Both the position numbers and the translations under genes were made by a program. From contig JBOHAD010000018.1 in the NCBI GenBank assembly GCA_050697555.1, positions 1 to 39,167 on the forward strand: a stretch of 39,167 bases of DNA. Direction: 5' to 3'. The DNA comes from DASQWP01 sp050697555. Its GTDB lineage: Bacteria; Actinomycetota; Thermoleophilia; Gaiellales; Gaiellaceae. Below, in pieces: positions 18,979 to 26,050 of the stretch. Positions within the stretch are counted from its first letter, which is position 1, and each line of letters opens with the position of its first letter. The notes under the pieces were generated by a model, which saw nothing but the letters and a program-made list of their open reading frames with translations, was not told the DNA's origin and did no database searches.

Positions 18979-18996
18979 TGTCGTAAGCATACGACA
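18979..18996 (-). promoter_or_regulatory. Probable antitoxin autoregulatory operator
   Basis: TGTCGTA (18979-18985) and TACGACA (18990-18996) form a perfect seven-base inverted repeat with spacer AGCA, ending two bases before the antitoxin ATG. Read on the minus strand it contains TATGCT, a possible -10. An inverted repeat over the promoter/start of an Xre-type antitoxin is the expected place for self-repression. Confidence 0.65.
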
Positions 18997-19067
18997 TTCT
19001 GATGACAGACGCCAGTCGCGTGACTACTAACTTCGCAACGAGAGCGCGACAGCCCGCCGTCGGGTGA

Positions 19068-19226
19068 TCATGCCGCTCGGCCCAGTTCAAGAGCCCGCGG
19101 CCCGTCGACCTCCTCGAGCTCGTGACCGCCCTCGGCGATCATGTCGCCGAGCACTTCGGGACCGCCGTCGCGGCCATGGACGAGGCCGAGCAGGCGCATG
19201 GAAACGTCGCCGTCGAATGTATACAT
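19068..19226 (-). pseudogene. Truncated class I glutamine-amidotransferase-like remnant
   Basis: The minus strand codes for 52 residues from ATG 19226, or 43 from ATG 19199, ending at TGA 19068-19070. The phrases MRLLGLVHGRDGGPEVLGD and AEGGHELEEV resemble the first strand and helix of class I glutamine amidotransferases. The catalytic Cys, His and Glu would come much later and are absent. I read it as a gene broken just before the toxin-antitoxin patch. A real small protein or chance coding is possible. An amidotransferase here would fit the gamma-glutamyl ligase at 30095-31414, since such pairs make and cleave gamma-glutamyl amides. Confidence 0.4.
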
Positions 19227-19227
19227 T
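19216..19227. promoter_or_regulatory. Perfect palindrome AATGTATACATT, candidate GntR operator (site 1)
   Basis: A perfect 12-base palindrome centred on GTATAC, 71 bases before the first FAH-family gene, whose operon encodes a GntR/FCD regulator. The A/T-rich word stands out in very GC-rich DNA. It shares TGTATNCA with the sites at 22040 and 32962. It also contains TATACA (19220-19225), which could serve as a -10. Confidence 0.65.
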
Positions 19228-19298
19228 TTGGCCGTGGCGGGAACTACCGTTGCGCCGGAGCTTGAGGCGGCGCGCGCCTTCGCAGGCCACGACGCGCC

Positions 19299-20159
19299 TT
19301 GAGACGCGTCCGTATCGAGGTCGACGGCGCGCCCGTCTGGGGCACGCCCGAGGGCGACGTGATCGCGCTCCCGGACGGCCGCCGCGTCGCCGAGATGGAT
19401 GCCGTCTACGTGCCGCCGTGCGAGCCGACGAAGATCCTCGCCACGCACCTCACCTACCGCAGCCGCGCGGTCGAGTACCGGATGGCGAGGCTGCCGGAGA
19501 CGCCGTCCTACTTCATGAAACCGCCGAGCTCCCTCTCGGCGCACCGGCGCCCGGTCGCCCGGCCCCGCGGGTGCCGCTTCCTCAACTACGAGGGCGAGAT
19601 CGCAGTCGTCATCGGCGAGCGCTGCACCGGCGTGCGCGTCGACGACGCGCTTCGCTACGTGCGCGGCTACACGGTCGCCAACGACTGGGGCGTGCACGAC
19701 TTCCGCCACGCCGACCGCGGCTCGATGCTCCGGGTCAAGGGCGAGGACGGCTTCTGCCCGCTCGGCCCGGTGCTGGTCGACGCCGACGACGTCGATCCGG
19801 ACGACCTCACGGTCCGCACATTCGTGAACGGCGAGCTCGCACAGGAGGGGCACACGGGCGACGACCTGATGTTCTCGTTCGCGTACCAGATTGCCGACCT
19901 CTCCCGGCTGATCACGCTCGAGCCGGGTGACGTCCTCCTGACCGGCACTCCCGCCCACTCCCGGCCCGTGGAGCCGGGCGACGTCGTTGCCGTCGAGGTC
20001 GACGGGATCGGTCGGCTCGAGAACGCCGTCGTCGAGCTCGGCCGCGAGCTCGAGCCCGTGGGCGAGCAGCCCGCTGTAAGCGGGAACACGCTGCACGTGG
20101 CGCTCGCGCTGCCCGAGGACGACGCGGAGCGAGCCGCCGCGGCCGGAGCGCCAGAGTGA
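19299..20159 (+). CDS. Fumarylacetoacetate-hydrolase-family enzyme (HpaG-like)
   Basis: A 286-residue FAH-fold enzyme. NYEGEIAVVIG supplies metal-binding acids, ANDWGVHDFRHAD and KGEDGFCPLGP form the active site, and LLTGTPAHSRPVEPGD closes the fold. In homoprotocatechuate degradation this family supplies the isomerase/decarboxylase HpaG that acts on the ring-cleavage acid, and that is the likely role here. Related hydratases and beta-diketone hydrolases share the same motifs. TTG 19299 is used because no ATG or GTG gives the usual N-terminal RRVRIEVDG. Its stop overlaps the regulator start (GTGA). Confidence 0.85.
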   Translation: MRRVRIEVDGAPVWGTPEGDVIALPDGRRVAEMDAVYVPPCEPTKILATHLTYRSRAVEYRMARLPETPSYFMKPPSSLSAHRRPVARPRGCRFLNYEGEIAVVIGERCTGVRVDDALRYVRGYTVANDWGVHDFRHADRGSMLRVKGEDGFCPLGPVLVDADDVDPDDLTVRTFVNGELAQEGHTGDDLMFSFAYQIADLSRLITLEPGDVLLTGTPAHSRPVEPGDVVAVEVDGIGRLENAVVELGRELEPVGEQPAVSGNTLHVALALPEDDAERAAAAGAPE

Positions 20160-20809
20160 GCGCACCGCGCCCGCTCCAGATCCGGAGCGTGGCCGACCAG
20201 GTATACGGGGTCCTGTTCGAGCGGATCGTGGCCGGCGAGCTCTCGCCCGGCAGCCGTCTCCGTCAGGAGGCGCTCGCGGAGGAGCTCGGTGTCTCCCGGA
20301 CGCCGCTGCGCGAGGCCCTCATGCGCCTCGCGAGCGAGGGTCTGGTCGAGTTCGCCTCCAACCGCGGCGCGACCGTGGCCCGGCACGACCTGGCGGACAT
20401 GGATCACGCGTGGCGGGCGCGGCTCGCCCTCGAGCCGGCCGCGGCGCGGCTCGCGGCCGAGGTGCGCGATCCCTCGGCGCTCGAACGGATGCGGCGCAGC
20501 ATCGCGCGCCAGCGGCGGGAGACCGACGACATCGCCGAGAGCTTCGCCGTCAACCGCGAGTTCCACACGGCCCTCGTGGCCGCGAGCGCCAACCCGCACC
20601 TGATGCAGTTCGCGAAGATGCTCTGGATGACCCGGATCGGGATCCCGATCTTCGCCGGCCAGGCCGTCCACCACCCCGAGGACCTGCTCGCGTGGGCAGA
20701 CCAGCACGAGAAGATCCTCGAGGTGATCGAGCGGGGCGACGGCGAAGCGGCGGAGCGCCTGACGCACGTTCACATCGAGGCGTCCCCGCCCGAGCCGCCG
20801 GGATCCTAG
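20156..20809 (+). CDS. GntR-family regulator, FCD subgroup
   Basis: A 217-residue transcription factor. The N-terminal winged helix is canonical: SVADQVYGVLFERIVAGELS, then PGSRLRQEALAEELGVSRTP and LREALMRLASEGLVE. The C-terminal FCD ligand domain (about residues 80-210) keeps NREFHTALVAAS and a late His in DQHEKIL as likely metal or ligand residues. These proteins usually repress catabolic operons until an organic acid binds. It is translationally coupled to the FAH gene whose upstream region has a GTATAC palindrome, so autoregulation is likely. Its TAG shares CTAG (20806-20809) with the stop of the convergent gene. Confidence 0.92.
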   Translation: MSAPRPLQIRSVADQVYGVLFERIVAGELSPGSRLRQEALAEELGVSRTPLREALMRLASEGLVEFASNRGATVARHDLADMDHAWRARLALEPAAARLAAEVRDPSALERMRRSIARQRRETDDIAESFAVNREFHTALVAASANPHLMQFAKMLWMTRIGIPIFAGQAVHHPEDLLAWADQHEKILEVIERGDGEAAERLTHVHIEASPPEPPGS

Positions 20810-21639
20810 AGCCGCTCGAACCGTACGGGATTCTGCAGCGACCCCACGCCCTCGACGGCGACCTCGACCACCTCGCCTTCCCTGAGGTAGCGGGGAGGCT
20901 TGCGCTCGTCGCCGACGCCGCCCGGAGTCCCGGTCGCGATCACGTCGCCCGGCTCGAGCGTGACGCCCTTCGAGAAGTACTCGATCAGCTCCTCAAAGCC
21001 GAAGATGAGGTGGCTCGTGTCCGACGACTGCATCAGCTCGCCGTCGATCCTCGTCGAGACCACGATCGCGCCGAGGTCGAGATCGTCCGGGTGCACGACG
21101 CACGGCCCGAGCGGCGTAAAGGTGTCGAAGCTCTTGCCGAGCGTGAACTGCCGCATCGGCGTCTCGAGCTGGGCGCGCCGGCCGGAGACGTCGTTCAGCG
21201 CTGCGAGCCCGCCGATCGCCGCGCGGGCGGCGGCGCGGTCGGCGCGGTACGTACGCCGACCGAGAAGGACCGCCACCTCGCCCTCCCAGTCGGGTCGGGT
21301 TTCCTCGGCGGGGACCACGATCTCGTCGTACGGCCCGGTCAGCGAGCTCGGGAAGATGGCGAAGCAGAACGGCACGTCCGGTCGCTGGAGGCTCGTCTCT
21401 TCGACGTGCGTCTGGTAGTTGAGGCCGACCGCGAGGATCTTCTGCGGGACGACCGGATGGAGGAGGCGCACGTCGTCGAGCGCGTGCTCCACGCCGCCCG
21501 CCGAGGCGATCGTCGCCCAGGCCTCGTCGCTCGCGTCGAAGCCGCGCGCGCCGGCCTCGCCGGCGTCGACGACGTGGCCGTCGTCGAGGCGTCCGAGGCG
21601 CGGCTCGCCGCCGCCGACCGCGAACCGCACCGCCTTCAC
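20806..21639 (-). CDS. Second fumarylacetoacetate-hydrolase-family enzyme
   Basis: A 277-residue FAH-family protein, not a close copy of the one at 19299. Visible blocks are KILAVGLNYQTHVEE, PDWEGEVAVLLGR with the metal-binding acids, FTLGKSFDTFTPLGP, and GDVIATGTPGGVGDERKPP near the end. This is the common arrangement for 2-hydroxyhepta-2,4-dienedioate isomerases/hydratases and acylpyruvate hydrolases. It may do the isomerase or hydratase step that HpaG or HpaH does in enterobacteria. GTG 21639 has a GGAGGAG ribosome site and overlaps the stop of the carboxymuconolactone-decarboxylase-like gene. Confidence 0.87.
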   Translation of the reverse strand: MKAVRFAVGGGEPRLGRLDDGHVVDAGEAGARGFDASDEAWATIASAGGVEHALDDVRLLHPVVPQKILAVGLNYQTHVEETSLQRPDVPFCFAIFPSSLTGPYDEIVVPAEETRPDWEGEVAVLLGRRTYRADRAAARAAIGGLAALNDVSGRRAQLETPMRQFTLGKSFDTFTPLGPCVVHPDDLDLGAIVVSTRIDGELMQSSDTSHLIFGFEELIEYFSKGVTLEPGDVIATGTPGGVGDERKPPRYLREGEVVEVAVEGVGSLQNPVRFERL

Positions 21640-22004
21640 GGAGTCTCCTCCTGGAGCGTGCGCAGCTCCTTCATGGCGTTGACGGCGCGCGGGACGCCCG
21701 CGTACGGGCAGGTCTGGAGGATCGTCTCTTCGAGTTCCTCGTCGGTCGCGCCCGCCGCCCGGGCGGCGAGCAGGTGCGCGCGCACCTGCGCCTCCGCGCC
21801 GCCCAGCGTCGTCAGCACGGCCACGATGATCAGCTCGCGCTCGCGCGCGGTGAGCCCGGGTCGGCTGTGCACGTCGCCGAACGCGAAGTCGACGATCCAG
21901 TCTCCGAGGACGCCCATGCGGGCGAGGAAGGCGTCGCCGCCGGGCTCGTCGGCGAGCTCGGCGAGGCGCGCGAGCCCGCGGTCGCGGCGCGATGCGTCGG
22001 TCAC
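21636..22004 (-). CDS. Carboxymuconolactone decarboxylase family protein
   Basis: A 122-residue all-helical protein of the CMD family. LTARERELIIVAVLTTLGG, then AQVRAHLLAARAAGATDEEL and PYAGVPRAVNAM follow the PcaC pattern closely. The CxxC of AhpD-type peroxidases is missing, so a lactone or isomer decarboxylase-type role in ring-fission product processing is likelier than antioxidant activity. The start is GTG 22004 with an AAGGAGG ribosome site. It is the first gene of the reverse two-gene unit with the second FAH enzyme, sharing the promoter region with the dioxygenase operon. Confidence 0.85.
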   Translation of the reverse strand: MTDASRRDRGLARLAELADEPGGDAFLARMGVLGDWIVDFAFGDVHSRPGLTARERELIIVAVLTTLGGAEAQVRAHLLAARAAGATDEELEETILQTCPYAGVPRAVNAMKELRTLQEETP

Positions 22005-22014
22005 TCCTGCCTCC

Positions 22015-22044
22015 TTGACGGGGGGACAGCAGGGAGCATAATGT
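22015..22044 (+). promoter_or_regulatory. Probable sigma-70-type promoter of the dioxygenase-hpaB operon
   Basis: TTGACG (22015-22020) and TAATGT (22039-22044) are separated by 18 bases, close to the -35/-10 consensus. The expected transcription start falls about seven bases after the -10, so the leader before ATG 22058 would be under ten bases or absent. The -10 overlaps candidate operator site 2. Confidence 0.6.
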
Positions 22045-22051
22045 ATCCAAT
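22040..22051. promoter_or_regulatory. Candidate GntR operator (site 2), AATGTATCCAAT
   Basis: AATGTATCCAAT matches 10 of 12 positions of the perfect palindrome at 19216-19227. It overlaps the -10 of the forward catabolic promoter and lies in the 53-base gap between divergent starts at 22004 and 22058, a position suited to repressing both directions. Confidence 0.55.
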
Positions 22052-22057
22052 CGTGGC

Positions 22058-22990
22058 ATGATCGAGCTGCGCCGGATCGACCACGTCTGCCTGCGCGTCC
22101 GCGATCTCGAGGAGGCGGGACGGCGCTGGGCGTTCCAGTTCGGGTTGACGGAGAGCGGGCGGGAGGGCGGACGTGCATACCTCCGTTGCGGCTACGAGCC
22201 GTACTCGGTCGAGCTCGCCGAGGGCGGCCGACCCGGCTTCGACCACCACGCCTACGAGCTGGCGCGAGACTGCACGCTCGGCGACGCCGCCGCGCACCTC
22301 GACCGGCTCGGCGTCGCCTACGAGGAGCGCGACGGCTCGCTCCATCTCGCCGACCTCGACGGCAACGGCGTCCAGCTCGTCCCGTTCCGGCCGACGGACG
22401 ATCCCCGCCCCGACGTGGCGCGCTCGACGACCGACCTGCAGGCCTTCCGGCCGCGCAAGCTCGGGCACACGAACTTCCTCACCGCCGACGTCTCCGGGCA
22501 GACGGCCTTCTACGTCGACGTCCTCGGCATGAAGCTGACCGACCGGCTCGGCGACGAGGGCACCTGGCTGCACTGCAACCCCGACCACCACGTGATGGCG
22601 CTCGTCGGCAAGGGGTACGCGCACCTGCACCACCTGGCGCTCGAGCTCGTCGACTGGGGCGAGATCCGGGTCGCGCTCGACCACCTCGCGCAGCACGGGC
22701 GCTGGATCGCGTGGGGTCCACTGCGCCACGGCCTCGGCCGCAACCTGAGCGCCTACGTGCGCCTCCCGGAGGAGCGCTGCTTCGTGGAGGTCTTCTGCGA
22801 CATGGAGCAGCTCGAGCCCGGGCACGAGGCGCGGGACTGGCCTGACGACGCGCACTCGTCCAACGTCTGGGGGATCCTGCCGCCCCGCTCGTACTTCCGC
22901 TTCGACGACGAGGCCGTCGAGCACGAGCGGCAGGGCCTCGAGGCGCTCGGGCATCCGCTTCAGCCGCTCGTACCGAAAGGAGCCGAATGA
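22058..22990 (+). CDS. Type I extradiol dioxygenase (homoprotocatechuate 2,3-dioxygenase-like)
   Basis: A 310-residue two-domain vicinal-oxygen-chelate enzyme. The N-terminal domain (about 1-125) is non-catalytic. In the C-terminal domain the iron ligands are His137 (GHTNFLTAD), one of the His pair 191/192 (HLHHLALEL) and Glu244 (CFVEVFCDME). Layout and length fit homoprotocatechuate 2,3-dioxygenase of actinobacteria, which opens 3,4-dihydroxyphenylacetate next to the hydroxyl pair. The neighbouring hpaB and hpaE support that substrate, but another catechol cannot be excluded. It is the first gene of the forward operon, with ATG 22058 close to its promoter. The stop overlaps hpaB. Confidence 0.88.
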   Translation: MIELRRIDHVCLRVRDLEEAGRRWAFQFGLTESGREGGRAYLRCGYEPYSVELAEGGRPGFDHHAYELARDCTLGDAAAHLDRLGVAYEERDGSLHLADLDGNGVQLVPFRPTDDPRPDVARSTTDLQAFRPRKLGHTNFLTADVSGQTAFYVDVLGMKLTDRLGDEGTWLHCNPDHHVMALVGKGYAHLHHLALELVDWGEIRVALDHLAQHGRWIAWGPLRHGLGRNLSAYVRLPEERCFVEVFCDMEQLEPGHEARDWPDDAHSSNVWGILPPRSYFRFDDEAVEHERQGLEALGHPLQPLVPKGAE

Positions 22991-24450
22991 CGACGATCGA
23001 GGAGCGGGAACAGGTCGCCGCCCGCACAGGGGAGCAGTTCCTCGCCGGCCTCGGCGAGGGCGCGCGCGAGATCTGGCTCAACGGCGAAAAGATCACCCAT
23101 CCCCTCGAGCACCCCGACCTGCGCGCGGCGGCCGAGTCGATGGCGCGGATCTTCGACGTCCAGCACGAGCACGCCGAGGAGATGCTCGTTCCCTCCCCCG
23201 ACGACGGCCGGCTCGTGAACGTCACGCACCTCATCCCCCGCTCGCGCGAGGACCTCGAGCGGCGCCGGCGCGCGATCGAGCTGACGGCCTCCGTCTCCGC
23301 GGGGGTGATGGGCCGGACGCCCGATTACCTCAACGTCACCTTCGCCTGCTTCGCCGGCCGCTCCGACGTCTGGGCGCGGCGTGGGAACGAGCAGGGCGCC
23401 GAGAACGTGGTCGCCTACCAGCGCCACATGCGCGACGCCGACCTCTCAACGACACACGCGCTCATGAACCCGCAGGTCGACCGCTCGAAGCCCGAGGCCA
23501 AGCAGGCCGCCGGCGAGATCTCGCTCCACAAGGTCGGTGAGACGGACGACGCGATCGTCGTCCGCGGAGCCCGCATGCTCGCCACGCTCGCGCCGTTCGC
23601 CGACGAGCTCCTCATCTACCCCGGCTCGGACATCCGCCCGCAGGACGGTCGCTACGCGCTCTCGTTCGCCGTGCCGATCGCGACGCCCGGGCTGCGCTTC
23701 ATCTGCCGCGACAGCTACTCGAAGCAGCGGCCCGCGTACGACTACCCGCTCTCCTCGCGCTTCGACGAGATGGACTGCGTCGTCCTCTTCGAAGACGTCG
23801 AGGTGCCCAAGGAGCGCGTCTTCCTCGACGGGGACACCGTCGGCTACTCGGAGGTGATCACCGACACCGGCTGGCGCGGCCACATCATGCACCAGGCCTT
23901 TACGCGCTCCTACGTGAAGCTTTGCTTCGCCTTCGGCCTCGGCCACGTGATCGCGAACACGATCGGGGTCGTCCGCTTCGACCACATCCAGGAGAAGCTC
24001 GGCCAGATCTGGAACATGTGCGAGCTCACCCGCTCGGCGATCGTCGCCGCCGAGGCCGGCTCCGAGCTCGACGACGGCGGCGTCTGGTACCCGGACGACC
24101 GTCCCTTCCTCGCGCTGCGCGGTGAGATGCCGAAGTGGCTGCCCCGCGCGAACGAGCTCCTGCAGCTGATCGGCGGCGGCGGCTACATGTGTACGCCGTC
24201 GCGAGCCGACCTCGACGGGCCGCTGCGGCCGCTGATCGACAGGTTCTACCAGGCGGCCGGAGCGGGCGCCGAGCGCCGGATCCGCCTCTTCCGGCTCGCC
24301 TGGGACTTCCTCGGCTCCGACCTCGGCGGCCGCGGCGAGCTCTACGAGCGCTTCTACCTCTCCGACTCGTGGCGCATGACGGCGCTCGCCTACTCGATCG
24401 CGGACAAGTCGTTCGGGGAGTCCCTCGTCGAGCAGTTCCTCCGGGACTGA
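22987..24450 (+). CDS. hpaB: 4-hydroxyphenylacetate 3-monooxygenase, oxygenase component
   Basis: A 487-residue flavin-dependent monooxygenase of the HpaB family. It uses free reduced FAD to hydroxylate a phenol ortho to the existing hydroxyl, giving the catechol for the dioxygenase just upstream. Characteristic blocks are RTPDYLNVTFACFAGR, then HALMNPQVDRSK, RPAYDYPLSSRFDEMD and HQAFTRSYVKLCFAFGLG, and IGGGGYMCTPSRAD near the C-terminus. Length is normal. The partner reductase is probably the flavin reductase at 28769, five genes downstream. ATG 22987 overlaps the preceding stop, and its own stop overlaps the next ATG (TGATG). Native substrate specificity is not readable. Confidence 0.9.
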   Translation: MTTIEEREQVAARTGEQFLAGLGEGAREIWLNGEKITHPLEHPDLRAAAESMARIFDVQHEHAEEMLVPSPDDGRLVNVTHLIPRSREDLERRRRAIELTASVSAGVMGRTPDYLNVTFACFAGRSDVWARRGNEQGAENVVAYQRHMRDADLSTTHALMNPQVDRSKPEAKQAAGEISLHKVGETDDAIVVRGARMLATLAPFADELLIYPGSDIRPQDGRYALSFAVPIATPGLRFICRDSYSKQRPAYDYPLSSRFDEMDCVVLFEDVEVPKERVFLDGDTVGYSEVITDTGWRGHIMHQAFTRSYVKLCFAFGLGHVIANTIGVVRFDHIQEKLGQIWNMCELTRSAIVAAEAGSELDDGGVWYPDDRPFLALRGEMPKWLPRANELLQLIGGGGYMCTPSRADLDGPLRPLIDRFYQAAGAGAERRIRLFRLAWDFLGSDLGGRGELYERFYLSDSWRMTALAYSIADKSFGESLVEQFLRD

Positions 24451-25277
24451 TGCTGCGCGGCTACTCGCTTCCGCGCTCGCCCGAGGGCCGCTCGTCGCTC
24501 GTTCCGTCACCGCCGTGGTACTACGCTGGCGACTTCCTCGTGCTCGAGTACTGGGCGGATCCCGAGGCGGTGGCGGCCGTGCTGCCGCCGGGGCTCGACC
24601 CGCATCCCGATCCTGGCCGCTGCGCGGCGCTCTTCGTGGACTGGCAGTCGTGCTCGGAGTTGGGCGGCGAGCTCGACGACCCCGTGCGGAGCCAGTACAG
24701 GGAGTTCTTCGTCGTCGTGAACGCCCTCCTCGACGGCGAGCCCGTCACCACCTGCCCCTACATCTGGGTCGACCGCGACTTCGCGCTTGCCCGGGGCTGG
24801 GTGCAGGGCTTCCCGAAGAAGCTCGGCTCGATCCAGATGACGCGCCACTTTCCGGTCGCCTCCAGGGCGGGCCCCGCCCTGGGGCCGGGAGGCCGCTTCG
24901 CCGGGACGCTCGCCGCCGGCGACCGGCGGCTGGCGTTCGGCGCCGTGACCCTCGAGCGCGAGGCGCAGGAGGGCCCGACGCACAACGACCCGCCGCTCGT
25001 CAACGTGCGCCACTTCCCGCGCTTGGAGGGCGGCCGCCACGCCGAGCCGGCCGTGCACGAGCTCGTCCGCGCCCGGAGCCGCGACCGGGAGATCTCGTCG
25101 CTCTGGGAGGGGAGCGCCGAGCTCGAGCTCTACCCCGCGCCCAGCGAGGAGCTCGCCGCGCTCGCGCCGGTCGAGGTCGGGAAGGGCTTTCGCTTCACCT
25201 TCGCCTACACCGTGGACGACCTCGAGACGGTGCGCGACTACACCCGCGCTCCTGCGGAGCTGAGCGTGGAGACGTGA
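24450..25277 (+). CDS. Acetoacetate-decarboxylase-superfamily enzyme
   Basis: A 275-residue protein. The Schiff-base lysine lies in GFPKKLGSI (Lys123 or Lys124), as in acetoacetate decarboxylase, with TCPYIWVDRDFALARGW just before. The true decarboxylase uses acetoacetate, but characterised relatives in Streptomyces and Sphingomonas act as pyruvate aldolase-dehydratases. No HpaH hydratase or HpaI aldolase is visible in this cluster, so this gene is a candidate for splitting or dehydrating the pyruvate-yielding intermediate. It is coupled on both sides, to hpaB by TGATG and to the SDR by GTGA. Confidence 0.83.
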   Translation: MLRGYSLPRSPEGRSSLVPSPPWYYAGDFLVLEYWADPEAVAAVLPPGLDPHPDPGRCAALFVDWQSCSELGGELDDPVRSQYREFFVVVNALLDGEPVTTCPYIWVDRDFALARGWVQGFPKKLGSIQMTRHFPVASRAGPALGPGGRFAGTLAAGDRRLAFGAVTLEREAQEGPTHNDPPLVNVRHFPRLEGGRHAEPAVHELVRARSRDREISSLWEGSAELELYPAPSEELAALAPVEVGKGFRFTFAYTVDDLETVRDYTRAPAELSVET

Positions 25278-26050
25278 GCCGCGGCGCGCTCGTCACCGGC
25301 GGCGGCACGGGGATCGGCGCTGAGGTCGCGCGCCGCCTCGCCGCAGACGGGTTCGCGGTCTGCGTCGCCGGCCGCCGGCGCGAGCCGCTCGAGGCGCTCG
25401 CCGCCGAGATCGGCGCCCTGCCCGTCGTCGCGGACACCGGCGATCCCGACGACGCCTCGCGCGCGGCCGCGGAGGCGCTCGAGGCCTTCGGCGGCCTCGA
25501 GGTCCTCGTCTGCAACGCTGGGATATCGCTCGGAGGCACGGTCGAGGAGCAGTCAGTCGAGGGCTGGGACGCCGTCCTGCGGACGAACCTGACCGGCGCC
25601 TTCCTCGCCTCCCGCGCCGCCCTCCCGGCGCTCGTCGAGGCGCGCGGCGCCATCGTGACGATCGCCTCCGACGCGGGCCTGCGCGCCGGCCCCGCCTCGG
25701 CGGCCTACTGCACGGCGAAGGCGGGCCTCATCATGCTCACCCAGTGCATCGCGCTCGACTACGGGCCGCTCGGCGTGAGGGCGAACTGCGTCTGTCCCGG
25801 GTGGGTCCGGACGCCCATGGCCGACGCTTCGATGGACGGGCTCGCCGGCGCGAAGGGGACTGATCGGGAGGGCGCCTACGAGCTCGTCGCGTCGCACGTC
25901 CCCCTTCGCCGCCCAGGACGGGCCGAGGAAATCGCCGACGCGGTCGCGTGGCTCGCCTCGCCGGGTGCCTCGTTCATGACCGGCGGCGTCCTCGCCGTCG
26001 ACGGGGGCAACGTGATCGTGGACGCGAGCGCCTCGGAGTTCGCGGCATGA
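25274..26050 (+). CDS. Short-chain dehydrogenase/reductase
   Basis: A 258-residue SDR. ALVTGGGTGIG binds NAD(P), CNAG takes the place of NNAG, and YCTAK holds the catalytic Tyr and Lys after VTIASDAG with its Ser. The C-terminus has the usual FMTGGVLAVDGGNVIVD. Arg residues at the end of the second strand (AGRRREPL) suggest NADPH. It probably oxidises or reduces a ring-side-chain or ring-fission intermediate. The GTG start overlaps the previous TGA and its stop overlaps the hpaE ATG (ATGA). Confidence 0.88.
   Translation: MSRGALVTGGGTGIGAEVARRLAADGFAVCVAGRRREPLEALAAEIGALPVVADTGDPDDASRAAAEALEAFGGLEVLVCNAGISLGGTVEEQSVEGWDAVLRTNLTGAFLASRAALPALVEARGAIVTIASDAGLRAGPASAAYCTAKAGLIMLTQCIALDYGPLGVRANCVCPGWVRTPMADASMDGLAGAKGTDREGAYELVASHVPLRRPGRAEEIADAVAWLASPGASFMTGGVLAVDGGNVIVDASASEFAA

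Larger units (their letters stand above)
18978..19298. other. 321-base spacer: operators and a gene remnant, no intact gene
   Basis: This stretch holds the toxin-antitoxin operator (18979-18996), about 70 bases with nothing recognised, the amidotransferase-like remnant on the minus strand (19068-19226), the palindrome AATGTATACATT (19216-19227), and 71 bases up to the TTG start of the first FAH-family gene. No RNA gene was recognised. Confidence 0.6.

Noticed and set aside
21636..22004. AhpD-type alkylhydroperoxidase
   Set aside because: The fold matches, but the CxxC redox pair required for AhpD activity is missing.
21636..22178. Longer form of the carboxymuconolactone-decarboxylase-like protein from an ATG at 22178
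   Set aside because: The extra 58 residues cross the promoter gap and the start of the dioxygenase gene and are Arg/Pro-rich; GTG 22004 has a strong ribosome site.
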